Assembly: GCA_015067605.1 (NCBI GenBank)
Contig: SVME01000002.1
Location: 1-61,805, forward strand
Source: Oscillospiraceae bacterium
GTDB lineage: Bacteria; Bacillota; Clostridia; Oscillospirales; Oscillospiraceae
Length of the DNA: 61,805 nt
Reading direction: 5' to 3'
Part shown: one piece after another, positions 16,974 through 27,185 of the stretch
Position numbering within the stretch: the first letter of the stretch is position 1
How the letters are laid out: every line of letters starts with the position of its first letter
Notes under the pieces: model-generated
What the model saw: only the letters and a program-made list of their open reading frames with translations
Database searches by the model: none
Told to the model about the DNA's origin: nothing
Position numbers and translations under genes: made by a program

Positions 16974-17391
16974 TCAAATCGCTGAGCTTTGTTTTTGCAT
17001 TTGGTGAAACACGCCCTCGCAGCCGCACCGAAACAGGAATCGGAATCGGGTCATCTGATACGGTCACCTCCACTTCCAGTGCAACATCCAGCCCTCGGGC
17101 TTTGTCCAAGATATATGCTTCGCAGCTTTGTTTTATGCTTTGCTGCAAGGCCGATTTGGTTTGCGCCTCCCCTGCTGCTACGGCTTCCTGTGCAGCAACA
17201 GTGTAAGAATCCGGTAAATTCGTCCAGTCATCAATCGAAACAGCCCGAATGGGTGAGATTACAGTAAATGTCAAAAACAAACCCACAACCAGCTTCCCCA
17301 CTGCCCCACGGCTCCCTTTGTCGCCCATTAGCTTTAGCACAACGGCGCTGATGATTGCCGCTGACAGCACACTGAGTAAATACTGCTTCAA
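16927..17391 (-). CDS. spoIIIAF: Stage III sporulation protein AF
   Basis: LLSVLSAAIISAVVLKLMGDKGSRGAVGKLVVGLFLTFTVISPI; position in operon. Confidence 0.88.
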   Translation of the reverse strand: MKQYLLSVLSAAIISAVVLKLMGDKGSRGAVGKLVVGLFLTFTVISPIRAVSIDDWTNLPDSYTVAAQEAVAAGEAQTKSALQQSIKQSCEAYILDKARGLDVALEVEVTVSDDPIPIPVSVRLRGRVSPNAKTKLSDLIEKDLGVSKEEQSWI

Positions 17392-18432
17392 TCACCCCAC
17401 TCCCTTCAGGAAGCACACCGTACTAATCATTAAAAGCAGACACATAGTTCCAGTCATGGCCAGCAGCAATCCCATGGCGCCGGATACATCGCTGACCAGA
17501 CCGGTGATGCGCTTGGAACCGAAAATCTCACAAACTGAGGCTGTAATCTTTAGCATCAAGTATTGGATGCCGATTCGCAAGAAGGGACCGATGGCCACAG
17601 CTATCAACGCCAGCAGGCCATAAATTCCAACTGCATTTTTGACCGTTCCTGCACTGATCAGAATCGTTTCAGAAGCGTCCGAAAGCATACCGCCCACCAC
17701 CGGCACCATGCCGGAAATCGTCATCTTTGTGGCCTTCAGCGTTGCTTGATCTGCAGTGCCACTGATCACGCCGGTAACAGTCATGTAGCCTGTAAATATG
17801 TATATGATGATTTTCAACCCCCAGGATGTTAACCACTTGAGAAATTTCTGCATTTTCCCCAGCAAATCGATTTCCAAAGCCGCTGCCGCAACAGAAAGCA
17901 CCAAATAAGCATAAATAACCGGAAGCAAAAGCCATGAAATCAGGGAGCCGAGAATGGTGTCAAAAAATGCCGTACCTGTGTATAGAGCTGTGGCGCTGGT
18001 CAAACCGCCCTGCGCTGCCACAGCAGTGGTCATTGCCGGCAACAGAAGTTTTCCGTAGTCGCTGAGCTGCTGAACCGTCTCCGCTGCGGCGGAAATTGAC
18101 CCGTAGGCAGATCCCAGAAGCAGACAGGCTACCGCAACCGCTCCGGCCAGCTCCGTAACCGATTTTGACTTGCCTGGAAAGCTGCCCAAAATAGAGATCA
18201 TCATTACCGTTCCAATCACGCACAGACAGATTCCACTGCATTGAGCAATATCCGGCTCCAGTGCTTCAACGGCGCTGCAAATCACATGCCAAAGATCCTC
18301 CCCAAAGGTTTTTTGTTCCACAGGCATCAAAGCCGCTGCGGAATCCGGAGCCTCCGGCGCGGTAATTTCCGTGGCATATACCGGCTGCGCCATGGTTACG
18401 ATTAGAATTGCCACCAAAATCCACTTCTTCAT
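17392..18432 (-). CDS. spoIIIAE: Stage III sporulation protein AE
   Basis: Multi-pass membrane protein, signal peptide MKKWILVAILIVTMAQPVYA, FFDTILGSLISWLLLPVIYAYLVLSVAA; operon position. Confidence 0.93.
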   Translation of the reverse strand: MKKWILVAILIVTMAQPVYATEITAPEAPDSAAALMPVEQKTFGEDLWHVICSAVEALEPDIAQCSGICLCVIGTVMMISILGSFPGKSKSVTELAGAVAVACLLLGSAYGSISAAAETVQQLSDYGKLLLPAMTTAVAAQGGLTSATALYTGTAFFDTILGSLISWLLLPVIYAYLVLSVAAAALEIDLLGKMQKFLKWLTSWGLKIIIYIFTGYMTVTGVISGTADQATLKATKMTISGMVPVVGGMLSDASETILISAGTVKNAVGIYGLLALIAVAIGPFLRIGIQYLMLKITASVCEIFGSKRITGLVSDVSGAMGLLLAMTGTMCLLLMISTVCFLKGVG

Positions 18433-18824
18433 ATTTCCCCCAGAATACTTTGGATCAACTCCAACAGACTGGTGAGCAGCGGGAGCGACAGCCATAGAAT
18501 TGCAGAAGTGGTCAGCATTTGAATTGCCTTTCCCAAAGCCCCGTTGCCGGCATCCGAGCATATCAAGGATGCGATTTCTCCGACCATGCCGATTCCAACC
18601 GCTTTCAGTAAGATGCGTAGCATCTCATTGTCCAGCTGTCCCACGTCCTGCAGCTGCCGCACAAAGGATATCACCGGCTTCAGATACCACATCGCCCCGC
18701 AGGCCACCATACAGCAAACCGTAACGCCCAAAAGAACCCTTGTTTCACCGCCGTTTTTACGAAGGGTTGACCCCAATATCACCGCAAGCAGCACTGCCGC
18801 TGCTCCTTGCCAGAATACCTCCAT
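18429..18824 (-). CDS. spoIIIAD: Stage III sporulation protein AD
   Basis: MLRILLKAVGIGMVGEIASLICSDAGNGALGKAIQMLTTSAILWLSLPLLTSLLELI. Confidence 0.93.
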   Translation of the reverse strand: MEVFWQGAAAVLLAVILGSTLRKNGGETRVLLGVTVCCMVACGAMWYLKPVISFVRQLQDVGQLDNEMLRILLKAVGIGMVGEIASLICSDAGNGALGKAIQMLTTSAILWLSLPLLTSLLELIQSILGEI

Positions 18825-19018
18825 CAGAAATCAAACAGCCCCTTGACCAAATCAAACAGCTCAGCAATCTTTTGCGCCAGCATCATCAGCACCACAACCA
18901 AACCGGCCAGTGTGGTCATGGTGGCCTGCTCCTCCCGACCGGAACGGGAAAGCACCTGATTCAAAATGGAAACGATGATACCAATTGCGGCGATTTTGAA
19001 TATTAAATCAATATCCAT
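18824..19018 (-). CDS. spoIIIAC: Stage III sporulation protein AC
   Basis: MDIDLIFKIAAIGIIVSILNQVLSRSGREEQATMTTLAGLVVVLMML. Confidence 0.95.
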   Translation of the reverse strand: MDIDLIFKIAAIGIIVSILNQVLSRSGREEQATMTTLAGLVVVLMMLAQKIAELFDLVKGLFDF

Positions 19019-19023
19019 AAGCG

Positions 19024-19536
19024 TTACAAAAACAGGATGGCCAAAGCGCATCCAGCGCAGAGTCCAAGGGTCTGATAGCTGCGAATCCGTGCATCCCGAT
19101 TCAAAGTCAGTGCCTCTAAATCCGTCCGGCATTGGATGCGAACCGCCTCAATTCCACGCATCTGGCCTTGCAGATCATATCGTCCAAGAGAGGTCCCAAG
19201 CACCAGCAAATTTTTCCGCACACTGGTCGGAAGCTTTCCTACCTTATCCACCGCCGCACGCATACAACTGGCGGCATCCGGAGCCACCTGCGACTCCAGC
19301 TCCTCCGTCAGCCGCAGTAGTACCTGTCCAACCACATCACGGGTATCCTCACAGGCCGTGCGACACAGCTCCGGCAAGGGTGTCAGCCGATATTGCAGCT
19401 CGCAGCCCATATGATCCAAAACCTGAATCAGATGACGTAATGCGGACTCTTCTTTCCGATGGGCTGCAGCCATAGAGAATCCCATACCGCCGCAGGCACA
19501 AATAATGCAAACAGCACCCAACAATTTTATGCTCAT
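19024..19536 (-). CDS. spoIIIAB: Stage III sporulation protein AB
   Basis: LRHLIQVLDHMGCELQYRLTPLPELCRTAC..., LGTSLGRYDLQGQ. Confidence 0.92.
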   Translation of the reverse strand: MSIKLLGAVCIICACGGMGFSMAAAHRKEESALRHLIQVLDHMGCELQYRLTPLPELCRTACEDTRDVVGQVLLRLTEELESQVAPDAASCMRAAVDKVGKLPTSVRKNLLVLGTSLGRYDLQGQMRGIEAVRIQCRTDLEALTLNRDARIRSYQTLGLCAGCALAILFL

Positions 19537-20363
19537 TGTCCCATCCTTTCCGTCCGCCAGGACCTATCCGCTTGTAAAACAACCGCCGTTTCAAACAATC
19601 CGCAGCGAATCAGCGGCTGATATACCGGCCTTTTTTTTAAATCTGAAACCGATGCCGCATGAGCAGTGGCCAGCAGCGTCACACCGCACCAGCCTGTCCG
19701 AATCAAAGCATCACAATCTGCCTGGGAGGTGATTTCATCTACTGCGATGGTGTCCGGTCCCATAACTCGCAGCAGCATTTCGATTCCTTGCGGCTTCGGA
19801 CAGCCACTCAAAACATCAATCCGTGCCCCCATATGAAACGCCCCCTGAGGAAACAGCTCCCCACGCTCGTCCACCACGGCCACCGTTTCACGCCTCCCCC
19901 GCAAGCGAATCAAATCCCGTAAAAGCGTGGTTTTCCCTGCTCCTGGTCTTCCAATAATCAGCATGGAGCCGGTAAAGGAGCGTAAATCATCTCCAATTCC
20001 AACAAAATCCCTTGCCACCCGAATACACAGAGAATCAACACGACGAACCCCTTTCATCGCTCCCTCGTGTACTACCGCTTCGCCGCAAAGGCCGATACGG
20101 TGTCCACCCTGCGCCGTGATGTAACCATGGCGAACCGTTTCTGCCGCCCAAGGAGAATACTGAGAGGCTGTATTGACGATATAGCGCAAGTCCTCCTCCG
20201 AAACCACCCGTTTCAAATGAACGCAGTTCTCCTGACGTTTCAGCTCCGGCGGATATCCCGCCCGCAAGCGCAGCTCCAGAAGCGTCTGCCGGCCAAGCTC
20301 GTCCACCGATTGCCGCATCCATACTGGCAGTATATTCAGCAATTCATTCCACGCACACTTCAT
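19533..20363 (-). CDS. spoIIIAA: Stage III sporulation protein AA (ATPase)
   Basis: MLIIGRPGAGKTTLLRDLIRL Walker A, VAVVDERGEL; start chosen at MKCAWNELLN. Confidence 0.94.
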   Translation of the reverse strand: MKCAWNELLNILPVWMRQSVDELGRQTLLELRLRAGYPPELKRQENCVHLKRVVSEEDLRYIVNTASQYSPWAAETVRHGYITAQGGHRIGLCGEAVVHEGAMKGVRRVDSLCIRVARDFVGIGDDLRSFTGSMLIIGRPGAGKTTLLRDLIRLRGRRETVAVVDERGELFPQGAFHMGARIDVLSGCPKPQGIEMLLRVMGPDTIAVDEITSQADCDALIRTGWCGVTLLATAHAASVSDLKKRPVYQPLIRCGLFETAVVLQADRSWRTERMGQ

Positions 20364-20426
20364 TTGCATCAACTCCTGTGCAAGTCTATGCTCCGGATGC
20401 CGATACATTCCTGCACCGCAAAAAAA

Positions 20427-20451
20427 GACAGCCGTCAAACGACGACTGTCC
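20427..20451. terminator. Hairpin between coaX and spoIIIAA
   Basis: GACAG(c)CGTC-AAAC-GACG(a)CTGTC. Confidence 0.45.
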
Positions 20452-20456
20452 AATGG

Positions 20457-21224
20457 TTACTTCTTATTCTTTTTGTAGATGATGTTCAGCCCCTTCAGCA
20501 GCAAATCCTTTTCCAGAATGATTTCATGACTGCAAAGGGGAATGATAAATTGTGCCAAGCCGCCAGTGGCGATAATGGTAGAACTGTGTCCCAGCTCCTG
20601 CCCGATTTTGTCAATCAGGCCATCAATCATGGCGGCAGTGCCATACATCATACCGCTGCGCATACAATCCACGGTGTTTTTTCCAATAACCTGTTTCGGC
20701 TGATCCAGGCTGATACCGGGCAGCTGCGCCGCACGACTGGTCAGAGCATCCAGAGAAAGCCGCACACCAGGGAAAATGACACCGCCCAAATAACGATTCT
20801 CCGGCTCCACCACCTCAATGGTGGTAGCAGTGCCCATATCCATCAAAATCAGCGGCGCTTTGTATTCCGCCAGCGCAGCCACAGCAATCACGATTCGGTC
20901 ACTGCCCACCTGCGATGGCACATCCATGTGGATATTCAGGCCGGTTTTCAGTCCGGGGCCAACCACCATAGGCTGTTTTCCGATGATTTTGATGACACCT
21001 GTCTTGACTGAGTTAAAAACCGGCGGCACCACCGACGAAATAATGCAGTCGGAAATGTCCCCCACCGATACGCCAAAGGCTTCAATCATGTTTTTGATTT
21101 CCACACCGTATTGGTCGGAGGTGCGGGTTCGGTCCGTTGCAATGCGTGCCTTAAATAGAATTTTATCATCCTTCAGGCAACCAATCACCAGATTGGTATT
21201 ACCAATGTCGATAGCTAGCAGCAT
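20457..21224 (-). CDS. coaX: Type III pantothenate kinase
   Basis: MLLAIDIGNTNLVIGCL, MDMGTATTIEVV, GGVIFPGVRLSLDAL, IATGGLA. Confidence 0.96.
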   Translation of the reverse strand: MLLAIDIGNTNLVIGCLKDDKILFKARIATDRTRTSDQYGVEIKNMIEAFGVSVGDISDCIISSVVPPVFNSVKTGVIKIIGKQPMVVGPGLKTGLNIHMDVPSQVGSDRIVIAVAALAEYKAPLILMDMGTATTIEVVEPENRYLGGVIFPGVRLSLDALTSRAAQLPGISLDQPKQVIGKNTVDCMRSGMMYGTAAMIDGLIDKIGQELGHSSTIIATGGLAQFIIPLCSHEIILEKDLLLKGLNIIYKKNKK

Positions 21225-21225
21225 T

Positions 21226-21879
21226 TTATCTCCTCCGTTTTTGGGTGTGCGCGATCAAAGTAAGCAGCGCCTTTCCCACAGCCGTCACAATGATAATTGC
21301 GGCGATGGCCTCCGGTATGCCGGAAGTGGCGACCACACCCATAGCAACTGCGAAAACGGTATCCATGGGGATGCCCTTCGCCTGTGCGAACTGTCCGCTG
21401 AACAGCAGGCCAATGCTACCCATCACCAGCAGTGAATGCATGATGGTGGACACGCCGGCGGCCACAGGCAGCGCTGCCACATCCGTCACCTTGACCTTTT
21501 TCAGCAACTTCCACAGCCATCCAGCAATGACGCCCAGCAAAATCCGGCATCCCAACGCCGTCCAAACGGCGCTGACCGCACCACCGGCACCGCACATTTC
21601 CCCCGCCAAAACCGGCGAAAAAGCAAACGCCAACACACTGCTGGAAGAAGTGGTGTTTGTCCAGATGGAGAACAATCCAAACTCCGCACCCAGAATACCT
21701 CCGGCGGTGGGTCCTAATAGTATAGCCCCGAGAATCACCGGAATATGCATGGTGGTTGCATTGATGAACGGAAGAGGCACCAAACCGATTCCCGTCATCT
21801 GCAGCACCAGCATAATGGCGCAAAGCATGGCAAGTATAACGAAATATCGTGTATCAAACCCTTTTTTCTTCATATTCAA
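21226..21879 (-). CDS. ECF transporter S component, probable pantothenate transporter
   Basis: ECF S-component TM pattern (ATTMHIPVILGAILLGPTAGGILGAEFGLFSIW); flanked by coaX and coaBC. Confidence 0.8.
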   Translation of the reverse strand: MNMKKKGFDTRYFVILAMLCAIMLVLQMTGIGLVPLPFINATTMHIPVILGAILLGPTAGGILGAEFGLFSIWTNTTSSSSVLAFAFSPVLAGEMCGAGGAVSAVWTALGCRILLGVIAGWLWKLLKKVKVTDVAALPVAAGVSTIMHSLLVMGSIGLLFSGQFAQAKGIPMDTVFAVAMGVVATSGIPEAIAAIIIVTAVGKALLTLIAHTQKRRR

Positions 21880-22030
21880 TTACCTCCTGCTGCCGTTCCT
21901 CCCCAGAGGATACAGCGCAAATTTAGCCATAGGCTGTCCCGATTATAGCACGAACGGAATAAAAAAACAAGCACTTTACATCATTGAGATTTCAAGCTAT
22001 AATAACTACACGAATTAAGGAGGCGATTTT

Positions 22031-23221
22031 ATGCTGCAAGGAAAGACGATTCTGCTGGGCGTGTCCGGCGGCATCGCTGCATATAAGGCTGCATCGCTGG
22101 CATCGTTGCTGGTAAAGCAAGGGGCTACGGTAGAAGTTGTCATGACCGAAAACGCCACAAAATTTATCACACCCCTGACCTTCGAGCAGTTGACCGGCCG
22201 CCGGGTCATGGTGGATACCTTCGACCGGAACTATACTCATCAGGTGGAGCATATCTCTCTGGCGGAGCGGACGGATTTGATTATCATCGCACCAGCTACC
22301 GCCAATGTTTGCGCCAAGCTGGCACATGGTTTGGCGGACGATATGCTAACAACCACCGTTTTGGCCTGCAAGTGCCCAAAGCTGATTGCCCCCTCCATGA
22401 ACACCAACATGTATGAAAATCCAGTAACGCAGGATAATCTTCAAATTCTCCGCCGTTATGGTTGGGAAATCATCGAACCGGCCAGCGGACGACTGGCCTG
22501 CGGTGCAGTGGGCAAGGGAAAGCTTCCGGAGCCGGAGCAAATTCTGGAGCATATTCTGTACCAAATTGCCTGCGATAAGGATTTTGCCGGCAAAAAGGTT
22601 CTGGTCACCGCCGGCCCGACGCAGGAAGCGCTGGATCCGGTGCGATACCTGACCAACCACTCTACCGGCAAGATGGGCTACGCCATTGCCAAAGCCGCCA
22701 TGCTCCGTGGTGCGCAGGTCACGCTGATTTCCGGCCCCACCGACATCCAGCCTCCACCCTTTGTCAGGGTGATTAACGTAGTGTCCGCTCGGGATATGTT
22801 TGATACTGTTGCCCGCTGCGCCCCCGAGGCGGATTTCATATTCAAAGCGGCTGCGGTTGCTGACTACACCCCTACAGCGTATCAGGACAACAAGATGAAG
22901 AAATCCGATGGTGCCCTGTCTATTCCCCTCTCCCGCACGCAGGATATTTTGAAGTATCTTGGCACTACCCGAAAAAAAGGACAAATCATCTGTGGTTTCT
23001 CTATGGAAACGGAGAACATGGTGGAAAACAGTCGCGAAAAGTTGCTGAAAAAGAATATTGACATGATATGTGCTAACAATTTAAAACAACCGGGAGCAGG
23101 CTTCGGCGTAGATACCAACGTCATCACCATCATCACCCCCACAGATACGCAGCAGCTCCCCCTCCAAAGCAAAGATGCCGTAGCCTCGGCCATTCTTGAC
23201 AAAGCAATCTCTCTGATATAA
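22031..23221 (+). CDS. coaBC: Bifunctional phosphopantothenoylcysteine decarboxylase/phosphopantothenate--cysteine ligase
   Basis: ILLGVSGGIAAYKAASLASLLVKQGATVEVVMTENATKFI, TAGPTQEALDPVRYLTNHSTGKMGYAIAKAA. Confidence 0.96.
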   Translation: MLQGKTILLGVSGGIAAYKAASLASLLVKQGATVEVVMTENATKFITPLTFEQLTGRRVMVDTFDRNYTHQVEHISLAERTDLIIIAPATANVCAKLAHGLADDMLTTTVLACKCPKLIAPSMNTNMYENPVTQDNLQILRRYGWEIIEPASGRLACGAVGKGKLPEPEQILEHILYQIACDKDFAGKKVLVTAGPTQEALDPVRYLTNHSTGKMGYAIAKAAMLRGAQVTLISGPTDIQPPPFVRVINVVSARDMFDTVARCAPEADFIFKAAAVADYTPTAYQDNKMKKSDGALSIPLSRTQDILKYLGTTRKKGQIICGFSMETENMVENSREKLLKKNIDMICANNLKQPGAGFGVDTNVITIITPTDTQQLPLQSKDAVASAILDKAISLI

Positions 23222-23225
23222 ATAA

Positions 23226-23255
23226 TACAGGCGGTTCAAAAGCGAACCGCCTGTA
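23226..23255. terminator. Bidirectional terminator
   Basis: TACAGGCGGTTC-AAAAGC-GAACCGCCTGTA. Confidence 0.8.
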
Positions 23256-23264
23256 TATTATTTA

Positions 23265-25331
23265 TCACTGTTTTTTCTTAATAATCACAAATGCAACCGC
23301 ACCAGCCGCAACAACAACCACGGCGACAATGATCCAAACAATGGGGCTGATTCCATCAGGCTCATTCTTACCTGTATTCTTTTCAGTTTCGGTGGTGCTG
23401 TCGGATTTGGTATCTTCCGTGGGCTGGGTATTCACCGTACCCTCATCCTCAGGCTTTTCGGTATCTGGCTTCTCTGTATCATCGGGCGTATCGGGAGTCA
23501 CGGGCTCATCTGGCTTCTCGATTTCGCCGTAGGTGCTCCACTCACCGGTAGCATAATCATACAGATTCTGACCGGTAGACTCTGCGGGCAGGGACAAATC
23601 ATCGGTCTGAGTGCCGTTGGTGTCATTAAAGATAATATTGGGGATGTCAACAGGCACCACGCAGGAATAAATATCACCCTCCACATGAGTCATGGGATTG
23701 CCAGGCCAGGCGTTGGTGTAGATATCCACGGCATCATACCAAGAATAGAAGTTGACGGTGTTCCACTTTCCGGTATTGGCAAAGTACACCGTTCTCTCAG
23801 AGGTCAGCACAGCGCCGCAAGCGCAGGTACGATTGTCGTCGTAGCTATGGCCCACATTGGCACGGCAGGCGGTGCAATAGCCATCCGCATCATGCTGGGC
23901 ATGGGCACAGCTCTCGCACTGGTAAACCACAGCGATACCGGTGCTGCCGATGGAGCCGGAAATCTTGCCGTTGGCAACGGTGAAGGTGTTGCCGGTAATC
24001 TGGTCGGTGTAGGTACCATCAGCCATTGCATGAGCAGTTACATTGACCTCAGCCTCTGCGCCCTTGCAGTTGACCAGTACCACACCAGCGTTGCCACGCT
24101 CCACATAAGCGATATCGCCCTCGTTAGCAACATACTCCGGCTGGCCGATGAAGCTGGTATGGAACTTGTTGGCCGCAGCTACCTCAGGATAGCCCCAAGC
24201 CGTATCGGAGGCTGCACCAAGTAGCTGGGAGATATTGGCCGGACGAGCCAGATACAGGCTCATCGCATCCGCACGGGCAGCAATCAGCGCCCAAGTCTTG
24301 TTGATATTATTCTCGGAAACATCGGCAGTGGAGCCATCCGCATAGGTATCGTGGGACTCTGCCCACAGCACCAGCTGGGATGCGTCATCGCTCTTGCGAT
24401 AATTTGCAAAGAACCCGCTGGCAGAGCCGCCGGAAATGGCACCCAGAGCGCTGGCGCTCCAGATATTGTCGGTGACGCTCATGTACTTGGTGTAAGCACC
24501 AACACCGCCGTTACCGGCAGTATCATCCAGCAGCTCACCGTAGCAGTACAGCTCAATGCCACGGCTGGACTGGGCATACTCGGTGGCACCGTTGATAACG
24601 GTGGGCCAGAAATCGCTGGCCAAATCTCCATCTTCAGGGGTTTCGATGTGCTTGGCAGCGTCAAAACGGAAGCCATCGGCACCGGCATCAATACACTCCT
24701 TCAGATACTCCAGTACATAATTCTGAACCTTCTTATTGGCAGTGTTCAAATCTGGCAGACCGGCCATGCAATACTGGGTCACTTCCAGCCGGCTGCTGTA
24801 ATTGGAGGTGTTTTTATTCACATCATGCCAGCAGCTGGCATCATCCCGCAGGTCGGCAACAATAGTGGAAGCCAGACCATTCGTACCGGTTTCGGTGTTA
24901 CCCATGTGGTTTGCGACAACGTCAACAATAACCTTGATGCCATACTCATGTGCAGTCTTGCACATACTCTGGAACTCAGTTTTGGTACCCAGAGCGCTGC
25001 TTTCGCTGTTTTCAATACGAAAATCCGCCGGCTGATAGTACACCCACCAGTCGTTGGAGGGGTAGCCCGCAGTGGCCTGTTTCGCCTTCTGGATGGGCGA
25101 GGTCTGGATGGAAGTGTAGCCAAGACTGGCGATAATCTCCATATTGGCCTCGATTTCTTCGAAAGACCAGTTCCAGCAATGCAAGGTCACGCCATCCTGA
25201 ATACTGATATCTAAAGTATCCTCAGCTTCTGGGGCTGCGAACACCTGCGCAGTAGGCAGGAAAACCAGCACCGTAGCCAGCAAGGAAAGCATCAAAAGCA
25301 ATGCGATAGGTTTGCGTAATCTCATTTTCAT
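23265..25331 (-). CDS. Secreted, membrane-anchored alpha-amylase (GH13 + CBM26-like module)
   Basis: Signal peptide; VIVDVVANHMGN, DGFRFDAAKHIE, YGELLDD, WAESHDTYA; YFANTGKWNTVNFYSWYD starch-binding module; C-terminal TM then KKKQ. Confidence 0.93.
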   Translation of the reverse strand: MKMRLRKPIALLLMLSLLATVLVFLPTAQVFAAPEAEDTLDISIQDGVTLHCWNWSFEEIEANMEIIASLGYTSIQTSPIQKAKQATAGYPSNDWWVYYQPADFRIENSESSALGTKTEFQSMCKTAHEYGIKVIVDVVANHMGNTETGTNGLASTIVADLRDDASCWHDVNKNTSNYSSRLEVTQYCMAGLPDLNTANKKVQNYVLEYLKECIDAGADGFRFDAAKHIETPEDGDLASDFWPTVINGATEYAQSSRGIELYCYGELLDDTAGNGGVGAYTKYMSVTDNIWSASALGAISGGSASGFFANYRKSDDASQLVLWAESHDTYADGSTADVSENNINKTWALIAARADAMSLYLARPANISQLLGAASDTAWGYPEVAAANKFHTSFIGQPEYVANEGDIAYVERGNAGVVLVNCKGAEAEVNVTAHAMADGTYTDQITGNTFTVANGKISGSIGSTGIAVVYQCESCAHAQHDADGYCTACRANVGHSYDDNRTCACGAVLTSERTVYFANTGKWNTVNFYSWYDAVDIYTNAWPGNPMTHVEGDIYSCVVPVDIPNIIFNDTNGTQTDDLSLPAESTGQNLYDYATGEWSTYGEIEKPDEPVTPDTPDDTEKPDTEKPEDEGTVNTQPTEDTKSDSTTETEKNTGKNEPDGISPIVWIIVAVVVVAAGAVAFVIIKKKQ

Positions 25332-25404
25332 AATCGTCCTCCTTATTTTGATTATACGCTTGTCATTATAGCAGAGTTTTCCTGATTTGTCCAGAAAATA
25401 TGTA

Positions 25405-25432
25405 AAACAGGGGCACAACACCGCCCCTGTTC
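25405..25432 (-). terminator. Terminator of the HprK-like gene
   Basis: Minus-strand AACAGGGGC...GCCCCTGTTTT. Confidence 0.65.
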
Positions 25433-25433
25433 A

Positions 25434-26303
25434 TCATATCATATTCAATGCATTTTCCAGTGCGACCACTGCAGACTCATCCGGCGTACAAGCAAGGAAA
25501 AAAACCGGTATATTTTCAACAATGGCACTGACAGTATCGGTGCTAAGCGTCACATCTTCCCGATTCCAGACATTGATACTGCACCCTTCCCAGATACGCC
25601 GGAATGCATTCACGCCCATCAGCGGCTGAATTTCCGTAACCGGATTCTGATTTAAGTACACGATAGCAGCCAACGGCAGAGTTTGATCCTTGCATACACC
25701 GGAGCTGCCGGAAAAGGGCACCCCCATCGCCTGAATGCCCCGCTCAGTCACCATAATCGCAGAGCGATCTCCATTAATCAGCTCTGCCCCACGATATCGG
25801 CACCACAGCTCCGCCTGCGTAGACTTTCCCGTACCGGAAGGAGCGGTAAATAAGATGGCCTTACTGCCATAGCGAATATAGGAGGCATGAAGTAAGATGC
25901 CTCGATTGGTGGCAATGATGTGCTCAGCCTCCATGGCATTGAGTACCAGTCTGGCCGTGATAGATTCCCGAATAGAATCCTCCCGAATCTGAACATGACT
26001 GTAATTTCCCTTGCGGGCAATCCGAATATAGGCACCATCCAGCGAATCGGACACCGTTCCCTCGTAACGAACGCTGGTATCCCCCGAAACATAAATTTTC
26101 TTGGTCTGCTCAGAATAAACCAGCTCGCCGTCAGCATTTGACAATCGGGGTACAATGGCAAATTCCAATGTAATATCCCACGGCGAGGGATTCACCGCAT
26201 ACATCCTCAATGCACTGTCATTGCAGTCCATCCGGTTTTTCGGCCCGATGACCCTTATGATTCGACCGGCCAGCCGGTAAAACAATTCCGTCATATCACT
26301 CAC
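25434..26303 (-). CDS. HPr-kinase/PEPCK-like P-loop protein
   Basis: KAILFTAPSGTGKSTQAELWCRYRGAELINGDRSAIM. Confidence 0.75.
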   Translation of the reverse strand: MSDMTELFYRLAGRIIRVIGPKNRMDCNDSALRMYAVNPSPWDITLEFAIVPRLSNADGELVYSEQTKKIYVSGDTSVRYEGTVSDSLDGAYIRIARKGNYSHVQIREDSIRESITARLVLNAMEAEHIIATNRGILLHASYIRYGSKAILFTAPSGTGKSTQAELWCRYRGAELINGDRSAIMVTERGIQAMGVPFSGSSGVCKDQTLPLAAIVYLNQNPVTEIQPLMGVNAFRRIWEGCSINVWNREDVTLSTDTVSAIVENIPVFFLACTPDESAVVALENALNMI

Positions 26304-27064
26304 CCGTAGTTAATCATCAAGAGGCGGCTTCCTTTTTCGTGGTAGTGGGAGGCAGGAAGTGACTTGGACTCCCCTGCTTTCAAGCCTCCCTCCACCTTGA
26401 TTCGATAAGTAATGCCACCATAAAACAAATCAGAGGAGCAATTCTTGTAATAGATATAAATATCTCCGGTAATATCCTTGTCAGTAATGTTCTTGATGGT
26501 GATTGTATTCGTAACACTGGTAACGCTAAAAATATCCGGACGCATACTCATAGGCTCATCAAAGAAAACTACATCTTTCATTTCAATGGACTGATATTTT
26601 TCTTCCGGCAAGGGCTTTTTATTCTGTTCCAGCAGTACAACCGATCCACCCGCCGGCAGATTGGTAATCTGGAATTGGGCGGTAAAGTCCTTATAGGCCA
26701 CATGGATACGGGCAAGTTGAATATCCTGCACGTTGGTGTTCTTGACAATCAGCATCATCACGTCGGAAATCTGCGAATTGGATCCATCCTCCATGTACTT
26801 ACCGGAGTAGGAACGCATATCCGTAATGATAAGGCCCTGATTGAGCACGATTTCATCAAAATCATCTGGCTGTGTCACATAATCAGAGTTGCTAAGAGTA
26901 TTGGCTGTGGGGGTAGTGGTATTACCGGCATCCTCACTGCGGAGAATCTCAATGCTGAGATAAACAATGCCGGCAATCACAGCCGCAGCGATAAAAAAGA
27001 TTACCACCCAGACCCAGGGCTTGCGCAACAAATCCGGTGATTTTTTCTTTTGTTTTTTAGCCAT
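26300..27064 (-). CDS. Single-pass membrane protein of unknown function
   Basis: N-terminal TM (VWVVIFFIAAAVIAGIVYLSI), beta-rich extracellular domain; ATGA overlap with the HprK-like gene. Confidence 0.7.
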   Translation of the reverse strand: MAKKQKKKSPDLLRKPWVWVVIFFIAAAVIAGIVYLSIEILRSEDAGNTTTPTANTLSNSDYVTQPDDFDEIVLNQGLIITDMRSYSGKYMEDGSNSQISDVMMLIVKNTNVQDIQLARIHVAYKDFTAQFQITNLPAGGSVVLLEQNKKPLPEEKYQSIEMKDVVFFDEPMSMRPDIFSVTSVTNTITIKNITDKDITGDIYIYYKNCSSDLFYGGITYRIKVEGGLKAGESKSLPASHYHEKGSRLLMINYG

Positions 27065-27150
27065 GATATATTCTCCATGTAAAAAAGTAATGCGTTAATT
27101 ATATAAACTTTACACAGGATTTTCAAGCAAAATTTTCGTTGGATATGATT

Positions 27151-27178
27151 GAACTGCCCTGCAGATGCAGGGCAGTTC
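27151..27178. terminator. Hairpin downstream of the GH25 gene
   Basis: GAACTGCCCTGC-AGAT-GCAGGGCAGTTC, 12-bp perfect stem, no clear U-tract. Confidence 0.55.
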
Positions 27179-27185
27179 ACGAAAC

